Below, piece by piece: positions 58,207 through 64,000 of a stretch of DNA of 64,000 nucleotides (position 1 is its first letter; every line of letters begins with the position of its first letter). The notes beneath the pieces were generated by a model. The model saw nothing but the letters and a program-made list of their open reading frames with translations, was not told the DNA's origin and searched no databases. Made by a program: the position numbers and the translations under genes. The DNA lies in the NCBI RefSeq assembly GCF_004327985.1, contig NZ_SJDL01000024.1, positions 1-64,000 on the forward strand. Reading direction: 5' to 3'. The DNA comes from Marinobacter halodurans. GTDB lineage: Bacteria > Pseudomonadota > Gammaproteobacteria > Pseudomonadales > Oleiphilaceae.

Positions 58207-59313
58207 ATGGCCAAGGTGAGTCCGGATCGAGAGCGCCAGATGCTGGGGCTGTTCCTGCTGCCCGGTGTGTATTTGCGTGTGCTGGGGGACACTGTCAAGC
58301 GACTGGGCTTTGACGACCGGCCGTTGTACGAAGGCCTCAGCTTTTCCCGGAGCGATCTGCAGGCGGCCGACAGCCGGGTGTTCGTCACCGATGCCGTGGT
58401 TATGGCGGATCGTGCCGTGGCCCTGGCCGGCCATAAAGGCCTCAGCTTTGCCCTGGCGCGCGAACTGCGGGTCACCATCCATGGGACCCTGGGTTTCGCC
58501 GCGCTGACCAGCCCGACGGTGGGCGGGGCACTGGATTCCGTGCGTCGCTACCTGCAACTGCGGGCGCCCTTTCTCAGCCTGATCATGCGGGATACCGGCG
58601 AGCACGTACTGGTCCAGCTCAAGGCGGAAGTCGAGGTGCCCTCGCTCTATCACTTCCTGGCGGAAACGGTGATGGCGACGCTGGTCCTGCTGGCGGAACA
58701 GTTGGTGGACCACGCCAGCGGCGAGGAGCTGGGTTTCGAGCTGCGCGACGGCAAGCTGCCCGGGGTGTCGGCGCGACTGTCCTGCCCGGAACCGGCCTAT
58801 TACCGGGAGTATGCCCATCAGTTGCCGATCCGGTTCGACTACAACGCCGATGCGGAAATGCTGATATTCCCGAAAGGCTTCCTGGATATCCGCATGCGCC
58901 TGGCGGATGCCGATGCCTCGGACATGGCCCGCAGCCAGTGCGAGTTCGAGTTGCAGAAAGCGTTGAAGGAACAGGGGGATATCGTCATCGCCATCCGCAA
59001 CATGCTGCACGTGATGCCCGGGCCCCTGCCGTCGCTGGAAGACATGGCGGAGCGCTTCTGCGTGTCGTCGCGCACCCTGAAGCGCCGGCTGGCGGATCGG
59101 GAGACCACCTACCGTGAAATTGTCGAAGCGGTCCTCAAGGATCGCGCCATCCAGCTGCTGCGCTACACGAATCAATCGATTAGCGAAATTGCCTACGAGC
59201 TGGGTTATGCTGATCTCTCCAACTTCAGTCGCGCTTTCCGCAAGTGGACCGGCAAGTCGGCGAGCGAATTCCGCGAGGACGGGCCGGACCCGGCGCCGGA
59301 ACTCGGGCCCTGA
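58207..59313 (+). CDS. AraC-family regulator with arabinose-binding-like N-domain
   Basis: A 368-residue regulator built like the one at 52696: Arabinose_bd-type N-domain (LRVTIHGTLGFAALTSPTVGGALD), then HTH_18 with DMAERFCVSSRTLKRRLADR and ISEIAYELGYADLSNFSRAFRKWTG. ATG 58207, with GAAGGA upstream. Divergent from the PF10118 hydrolase. It is a distant paralogue of the other AraC gene. OruR and MmoR-type relatives respond to amino acids or lipids; here the signal is unknown. Confidence 0.88.
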   Translation: MAKVSPDRERQMLGLFLLPGVYLRVLGDTVKRLGFDDRPLYEGLSFSRSDLQAADSRVFVTDAVVMADRAVALAGHKGLSFALARELRVTIHGTLGFAALTSPTVGGALDSVRRYLQLRAPFLSLIMRDTGEHVLVQLKAEVEVPSLYHFLAETVMATLVLLAEQLVDHASGEELGFELRDGKLPGVSARLSCPEPAYYREYAHQLPIRFDYNADAEMLIFPKGFLDIRMRLADADASDMARSQCEFELQKALKEQGDIVIAIRNMLHVMPGPLPSLEDMAERFCVSSRTLKRRLADRETTYREIVEAVLKDRAIQLLRYTNQSISEIAYELGYADLSNFSRAFRKWTGKSASEFREDGPDPAPELGP

Positions 59314-59369
59314 GCCCCGGTCTGCAAGTGTGACTGATCGAGACACCTCATCTGGCTGGAGAGGCACGC

Positions 59370-59771
59370 ATGCCGCAGACGGACACGCACAGCAAGCTGT
59401 TTGGCTATCTGCTCTGGATTTTCGGGTTCCTGGGGTCGCACCGTTTCTACTACGGCAAGCCGGTCACCGGGACCATCTGGTTTTTCACCCTGGGTCTGTT
59501 CTTTATCGGCTGGATCATCGACCTGTTCCTGATCCCGTCGATGGACCGGGAAGCCGATTTCCGCTTCCGCGGCGGCGATACCAGCTACAACATCGCTTGG
59601 CTGCTGCTCACCTTCTTGGGAGCGTTCGGTGTTCATCGCATGTACATGGGCAAGTGGATCACCGGTGTGATCTACCTGCTGACCCTGGGACTGTGCGGTC
59701 TGGGGGTGCTCTATGACTTCTGGACGCTGAATGACCAGATCTCGGTGAAGAACGCGTCCATCATGGACTGA
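59370..59771 (+). CDS. TM2 domain-containing membrane protein
   Basis: A 133-residue protein with two TM2 units, about 9-60 and 72-125: GFLGSHRFYYGK and LGAFGVHRMYMGK each give the G-x-x-G-x-H-R-(F/M)-Y motif, followed by a hairpin of helices. Duplicated TM2 domains in one small protein suggest a four-helix inner-membrane protein. Function unknown. It is followed by corA 44 bases on. Confidence 0.85.
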   Translation: MPQTDTHSKLFGYLLWIFGFLGSHRFYYGKPVTGTIWFFTLGLFFIGWIIDLFLIPSMDREADFRFRGGDTSYNIAWLLLTFLGAFGVHRMYMGKWITGVIYLLTLGLCGLGVLYDFWTLNDQISVKNASIMD

Positions 59772-59815
59772 TTCGTGGTCGATGTTCCGGTAACCGAACG
59801 GGAGCGGTCAGCGCG

Positions 59816-60892
59816 ATGAGCTACTTTCGCAAGCATTACCACGAACCGGGCACGGCGCCGGGCACGCTGGTCCAGCGGAGTCCGGCAACGACATCGCCCC
59901 TATCGATGCATCTGACGGACTACACCGAGGAAGGCGTCGAGGAGCTGGATCTGGACGCCGTGCAGGATTGCGTCCGCTACCTGGAACGCGGCTCCAAGAC
60001 CTGGCTGCAGATCAACGGCGCCGTCAGTCCGGACACCTTGCGTCAGCTCGGGGATCTGTTCGATCTGCACGATCTCGCCCTGGAGGACGTCCTCAACGCC
60101 GGCCAGCGACCCAAGATCGATTCGTACGAGAATCAGCTTTTTGTCACCGCAGCGTTTCCGATGCTGAACGACGGGGTTCTGGAACTGGTCCAGATCAGCC
60201 TGTTTGTCGGTGAAAACTACCTCATCTGCTTTTGCCCGCTGGCGCAGGACCCGTTCGACCCGATACGCAAACGGATACGACAGACCAATGGCCGGCGGTT
60301 TACCTCTCGGGGTATCGACTACCTGCTCTACGCGCTGCTCGACTACATCGTCGATTCCGGTTTTCCCGTCCTCGAGTCGTTCGGCGACGATCTGGAAGTC
60401 CTGGAAAGCGAGTTGCTGGCACATCCGGACCGGCAGACGCTGGCGGCCATCCACCGCCTGAAGCGGGAGCTGTTGCTCATGCGGCGGATACTCTGGCCCC
60501 AGCGCGAGATGATCGCCAGCGCCATGCGGAGCGAGGACCATCGAATCAAGCCGGAGACCCTGGTGTACCTGCGGGATTGCATGGATCACAGCGTGCAGAT
60601 CATCGAGCTGCTGGAAAGCTTCCGGGACATGGCCACCAGCATGCTGGACCTCTACCTGTCGGCGATCAGCAACCGGACGAACGACACCATGCGGGTGCTG
60701 ACCATCATCGCCACCATCTTCATACCGTTGACCTTCATCGTCGGCGTCTACGGCATGAACTTCGGCAATCCGGACAACCCCTGGGCGATGCCGGAGCTGT
60801 ACGCCCGCTACGGCTACCCCCTGGTGTGGGGCGCCATGATCGTCATCACCGGCGGCCTGGTCTGGTACTTCCGTCGCCGCCGCTGGCTGTAG
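59816..60892 (+). CDS. corA: CorA-family magnesium/divalent cation transporter
   Basis: A 358-residue CorA protein. Long cytosolic funnel domain (about 1-290), then two C-terminal helices with the pore motif YGMNF (GVYGMNFGNPDNP) between them and a final basic RRRRW tail. The sequence fits CorA more than ZntB, because the loop after GMN has NPDNPW and lacks ZntB features. It imports Mg2+ (or Co2+/Ni2+). Possibly shares a transcript with the TM2 gene. Convergent with nirD, 14 bases apart. Confidence 0.9.
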   Translation: MSYFRKHYHEPGTAPGTLVQRSPATTSPLSMHLTDYTEEGVEELDLDAVQDCVRYLERGSKTWLQINGAVSPDTLRQLGDLFDLHDLALEDVLNAGQRPKIDSYENQLFVTAAFPMLNDGVLELVQISLFVGENYLICFCPLAQDPFDPIRKRIRQTNGRRFTSRGIDYLLYALLDYIVDSGFPVLESFGDDLEVLESELLAHPDRQTLAAIHRLKRELLLMRRILWPQREMIASAMRSEDHRIKPETLVYLRDCMDHSVQIIELLESFRDMATSMLDLYLSAISNRTNDTMRVLTIIATIFIPLTFIVGVYGMNFGNPDNPWAMPELYARYGYPLVWGAMIVITGGLVWYFRRRRWL

Positions 60893-60906
60893 TGGCGGCG
60901 ACGGAT

Positions 60907-61275
60907 TCAGGCGGCGCTGAACCGACGCTGGGAGACAGGCACCTTCAGGCGTACCCGGTCGCCATCCAGCAGCACCGGATAGCTCTTCACCCGCACGGAT
61001 TCGTCCTCCATGCAGATGCCGGTGCGCAGGCTGAAGTGCTGCTTGTACAGTGGCGACGCCACCACCGGTTCCCCTTTCAGGTCGCCGGTAATGCCCCGGG
61101 CCAGCACGTTGGCGCCGCTGAACGGGTCGGTGTGGCTGATGGCGAACAGGGCCGGCAGGTGATGCGGCAGGTAGAACACCGCCACCGGGCCGGCTTCGGT
61201 CCAGACCGCGATGCCGGACTCCGGCACCAGATCGTCCACCGTGCAAACGGCTTCCCAGTTGCTGTGTGCAGTCAT
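60907..61275 (-). CDS. nirD: nitrite reductase [NAD(P)H] small subunit
   Basis: Rieske-like small subunit of assimilatory nitrite reductase, 122 residues from ATG 61275 with GGAG upstream (the frame is open to 61464 over nirB and that part is not real). VCTVDDLVPESGIAVW and GDLKGEPVVASPLYKQHFSLRTGICMED match NirD. Like other NirD proteins it keeps the Rieske fold but lacks its Cys/His cluster ligands. Lies 41 bases after nirB on the same strand. Confidence 0.94.
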   Translation of the reverse strand: MTAHSNWEAVCTVDDLVPESGIAVWTEAGPVAVFYLPHHLPALFAISHTDPFSGANVLARGITGDLKGEPVVASPLYKQHFSLRTGICMEDESVRVKSYPVLLDGDRVRLKVPVSQRRFSAA

Positions 61276-61316
61276 AGCATTTACTCCTTCCCTAAACTCG
61301 TGGCAGACGCCCGGTG

Positions 61317-63830
61317 TCAGGCGATGTCGGCTTTGGCCAGCGGACGGCGCTGGTCGCGTTCGGTGGTCCAGTGCTGTACCGGGTCTTTCTTCTCCGGCGC
61401 GTTGACGAACTCGCGGAACCGTTTGCGCTTCTCCGGATCCTCCACGGTGGTCTTCCACTCGCACTGGTAGGTGCCGATGATGGCCTGCATGTGGGCTTCC
61501 AGTTCCTCGCCCAGGCCCAGGCTGTCGTCCAGCACGACCTCTTTCAGGTAGTCCAGACCGCCTTCCAGGTTCTCCAGCCAGACGCTGGTGCGCTGCAGGC
61601 GGTCGGCGGTGCGCACGTAGAACATCAGCACCCGGTCGACGGTGCGGATCAGTTCGTCATCGGACAGGTCGGTGGCGAACAGGTCCGCGTGGCGCGGCCG
61701 CATGCCGCCGTTACCGCAGACGTAGAGGTTCCAGCCGTTCTCGGTGGCAATCACGCCGATATCCTTGCTCTGGGCCTCGGCGCATTCCCGGGTGCAACCG
61801 GACACGGCGAACTTGAGCTTGTGCGGGGAGCGCAGGCCCTTGTAGCGCTCCTCCAGCCGGATCGCCATGCCCACGCTGTCCTGCACGCCGTAGCGGCACC
61901 AGGTGCTGCCGACGCAGGATTTCACCGTGCGCACCGACTTGCCGTAGGCGTGGCCGGTCTCGAAGCCGGCGGCGATCAGCTTTTCCCAGATCTCCGGCAA
62001 CTCGCTCAACGTGGCGCCGAACAGGTCCACCCGCTGGCCGCCGGTGATCTTGGTGTAGAGGTTGTATTCCTTGGCCACTTCACCCAGCACGATCAGCTTG
62101 TCCGGGGTGATTTCACCGCCCGGGATGCGCGGGACGATGGAGTAGGTGCCGTTCTTCTGCATGTTAGCCATGAAGGTGTCGTTGGTGTCCTGCAGGGGCA
62201 CGTGGTCGGTGGCCATGATGTGCTCGTTCCAGCAGGTGGCCAGGATCGAGGCGACCGCCGGTTTGCAGATGTCGCAGCCGTGACCCTTGCCGTGCTGCTT
62301 GATCAGGCTGTGGAAGGTGCGGATGCCGTTGACCTTCACCAGGTGGAACAGCTCCTGGCGGCTGTAGGGGAAGTGCTCGCAGATGTCCTTGCTGACCTCC
62401 ACGCCACGCTTTTCCAGCTCGTTGTCCACCACGGACTTGAGCAGGGCCGCGCAGCCACCGCAGCCGGTGCTGGCCTTGGTCTCGCCCTTTACCGCGCCGA
62501 GGTCCGTGCAGCCGGCGTCGATGGCGCCGCAGATGTCGCCCTTGCTGACGTTGTGGCACGAGCAGATCGAGGCCGTCTCCGGCAGCGCATCCGGGCCCAG
62601 TGCCGGGGCGCCGCCCTCGGAGACCGGCAGGATCAGGCTTTCCGGGTTCTTGGGCAGGTCGATGCCGTTCAGCGCGTATTGCAGCAGCGTGTCGTAGGGC
62701 CCGTTGTCGCCCACCAGGATGGCACCCAGCAGTTTCTTGCCGTCTTCGCTGATCACCAGGCGGCCGTAGGTGCCGGCCTGCTCGTCGTTGAAGCGGATGT
62801 TGCGGGCGCCCGGCGTGGCACCGTGGGCGTCACCAATCGAGCCCACATCCACGCCCAGCAGCTTGAGCTTGGTGCTCATGTCGGCGCCACGGAAGCCGGC
62901 TTCCGCGTCCTGGTTCAGGCGCGCCGCCAGCGTGCGGGCCATGGTGTAGCCCGGGGCCACCAGGCCAAAGATGCGGTTGTCCCACAGCGCGCACTCGCCA
63001 ATGGCGAACACCTGCGGGTCGGAAGTGGTGCACTGGTCGTCGATGACGATACCGCCGCGCTCGCCGATCTCGAGGCCGCTGGACCGGGCCAGGGTGTCCT
63101 GCGGGCGGATGCCGGCGGAGAACACGATCAGGTCGGTTTCCAGGTGCGTGTCGTCGGAGAAGTTCATGCGCAGGCGCGCTTCCTCCCCCGGCACGATGGC
63201 CGTGGTGGCCTTCTCGGTGTGCACCTGCACGCCCAGTTCCTCGATCTTGCGCTTGAGCAGCGCGCCGCCGTCGGCGTCCAGTTGGACCGGCATCAGGCGC
63301 GGGGCGAATTCCACCACGTGGGCTTCCAGGCCCAGGCTCTTGAGGGCGTTGGCCGCTTCGAGTCCCAGTAAACCGCCGCCAACGACGACGCCGGTTTTCC
63401 TGCCTTCGGCGCTGGCGCGAATGGCGTCCAGGTCCGCCAGGGTGCGGTAGACCAGGCAGTGGTCCCGGTCGTGGCCGTCGATGGGCGGGACGAACGGGTA
63501 GGAACCGGTCGCCAGCACCACCGCGTCGTAGGTGTATTCCCCCTTGGGGGTCAGGACTTTGCGGTTATCCCGGTCCAGTTCGGTCACCGGCTCGTCCAGG
63601 TGCAGGGTCAGGCCCTTGGCGGCGTAATCCTTGGCGGTGCCCAGTGCCAGGTCAGCGTGGGTGGAGCCCCCGAAATACTCGGACAGATGGACCCGGTCGT
63701 AGGCGATCAGCGGTTCCTCGCCGAACACGTGGATGTCGTAGTCCGCGGCGGCGGGCGTCTCTGCAAACTGTTCGAGAAAGTGATGGCCAACCATGCCATT
63801 CCCGATCACGATCAATGTTTTGTTTGCCAT
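61317..63830 (-). CDS. nirB: nitrite reductase [NAD(P)H] large subunit
   Basis: Reduces nitrite to ammonium in the cytosol. 837 residues. N-terminal FAD/NAD(P)H half: VIGNGMVGHHFLEQF, VVVGGGLLGLEAANAL. BFD-type [2Fe-2S] domain near 420-480 with CSCHNVSKGDICGAI and GCGGC cysteines. C-terminal sirohaem/[4Fe-4S] half with KSCVGSTWCRYG and GCTRECAEAQSKD. The ferredoxin-like half-domain lies between. All domains are present and length is normal. Second gene of the visible part of an operon: upstream reductase (partial) - nirB - nirD. Confidence 0.96.
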   Translation of the reverse strand: MANKTLIVIGNGMVGHHFLEQFAETPAAADYDIHVFGEEPLIAYDRVHLSEYFGGSTHADLALGTAKDYAAKGLTLHLDEPVTELDRDNRKVLTPKGEYTYDAVVLATGSYPFVPPIDGHDRDHCLVYRTLADLDAIRASAEGRKTGVVVGGGLLGLEAANALKSLGLEAHVVEFAPRLMPVQLDADGGALLKRKIEELGVQVHTEKATTAIVPGEEARLRMNFSDDTHLETDLIVFSAGIRPQDTLARSSGLEIGERGGIVIDDQCTTSDPQVFAIGECALWDNRIFGLVAPGYTMARTLAARLNQDAEAGFRGADMSTKLKLLGVDVGSIGDAHGATPGARNIRFNDEQAGTYGRLVISEDGKKLLGAILVGDNGPYDTLLQYALNGIDLPKNPESLILPVSEGGAPALGPDALPETASICSCHNVSKGDICGAIDAGCTDLGAVKGETKASTGCGGCAALLKSVVDNELEKRGVEVSKDICEHFPYSRQELFHLVKVNGIRTFHSLIKQHGKGHGCDICKPAVASILATCWNEHIMATDHVPLQDTNDTFMANMQKNGTYSIVPRIPGGEITPDKLIVLGEVAKEYNLYTKITGGQRVDLFGATLSELPEIWEKLIAAGFETGHAYGKSVRTVKSCVGSTWCRYGVQDSVGMAIRLEERYKGLRSPHKLKFAVSGCTRECAEAQSKDIGVIATENGWNLYVCGNGGMRPRHADLFATDLSDDELIRTVDRVLMFYVRTADRLQRTSVWLENLEGGLDYLKEVVLDDSLGLGEELEAHMQAIIGTYQCEWKTTVEDPEKRKRFREFVNAPEKKDPVQHWTTERDQRRPLAKADIA

Positions 63831-63854
63831 GGTCTGTCTCTCTCTGTCTGTCCG

Positions 63855-64000
63855 TCAGGCGTCGCAGTAGGCGGCGCCAAAAGCGAGTTGCTGCCGGTAG
63901 GCCGACAGGTCCCGCTGTTGCTGAAGTTGGTCGAAATACCACGGGCCATCCTGGGTCTCGCCAAACAGGACGGCGCCCGCCAGGCGGTTATCCCGCAGCA
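63855..64000 (-). CDS. 3' end of an FAD-dependent reductase gene (partial), nitrate/nitrite assimilation
   Basis: The last 47 codons of a gene entering from the right edge, stop at 63855-63857, 24 bases before the nirB start. LAGAVLFGETQDGPWYFDQL and RQQLAFGAAY resemble the C-terminal end of the FAD-binding reductase domain found in NirB-like proteins and in the electron-transfer subunit of assimilatory nitrate reductase. With nirB next it is probably the upstream partner in nitrate assimilation. Identity is only moderately sure because most of the gene is missing. Confidence 0.6.
   Translation of the reverse strand, partial: LRDNRLAGAVLFGETQDGPWYFDQLQQQRDLSAYRQQLAFGAAYCDA

Noticed and set aside
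61314-63371. Long plus-strand frame antisense to nirB
   Set aside because: nirB is fully supported by its domains; this is its shadow.

Overview
The window is GC-rich, densely coded and reads as a chromosome segment of a marine or halophilic gammaproteobacterium, most like Marinobacter and its relatives. This rests on recognised gene families: ectoine genes with the ectoine-type aspartokinase, ProVWX glycine-betaine uptake, an NhaP2-type K+/H+ antiporter, an alanine-zipper outer-membrane lipoprotein of the OprI/Lpp kind, assimilatory NirBD, and several small families common in Marinobacter and Pseudomonas. The genus is an inference; no rRNA lies in the window.

Layout. 1-127 is the 3' end (domains V-VI) of a group II intron whose body is off the left edge. 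316-6244 holds housekeeping genes: a DnaQ-like exonuclease, queC-queE (7-deazaguanine pathway), yfbR and a giant AsmA/DUF748 protein. 6456-9907 is proVWX. 10381-12515 has pdxH, tag and two small genes, followed by a frameshifted sigma-factor region-4 remnant. 12895-16467 is an ectoine cluster, ectA-ectB-ask, which lacks ectC. Directly upstream on the same strand is a three-gene unit I cannot assign to a known pathway: radical SAM enzyme, Na+/solute symporter and a metallophosphoesterase-fold protein with altered metal-binding motifs (16680-20070). 20495-24806 is the aapJQMP amino-acid transporter behind a good sigma-54 promoter match. 25003-28576 has a large secreted phosphoesterase convergent with a PEBP protein. 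28755-30285 is type-II NADH dehydrogenase, with a palindrome over its -10 element and a terminator-like hairpin just before the start codon.

30380-38306 carries a sterol-desaturase-family enzyme whose 3' end runs into an antisense tRNA-Gly(CCC), a CHASE/PAS/GGDEF protein, nhaP2, a COG0523 GTPase with a Zur-like box over its promoter, an L,D-transpeptidase and the lipoprotein. 38323-43449 has a slipin/NfeD pair, an SDR, a second L,D-transpeptidase and a UPF0016 Mn exporter under a yybP-ykoY manganese riboswitch. 43525-49686 is more worn: a FhuF-type reductase followed by an ABC-ATPase stump, a marR-MFS pair whose MFS start is unclear, another MFS protein, and an orphan BrxR/CapW-like WYL regulator. 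49774-59771 holds a secreted nuclease, hydrolases, SDR, DJ-1 and NUDIX proteins, two AraC regulators and a structured repeat island at 56643-56917. 59816-64000 is corA, then nirD, nirB and the 3' end of a further reductase gene.

Themes. Osmotic and ionic homeostasis (ectoine, ProU, NhaP2), metal control (Zur box, Mn riboswitch, CorA, FhuF), nitrogen supply (Aap, NirBD) and envelope maintenance (L,D-transpeptidases, Lpp, slipin/NfeD) dominate. Best candidates for new biology are the radical SAM/symporter/phosphoesterase unit beside ectC-less ectoine genes, the doubly controlled ndh leader, and the repeat island at 56.6-56.9 kb.
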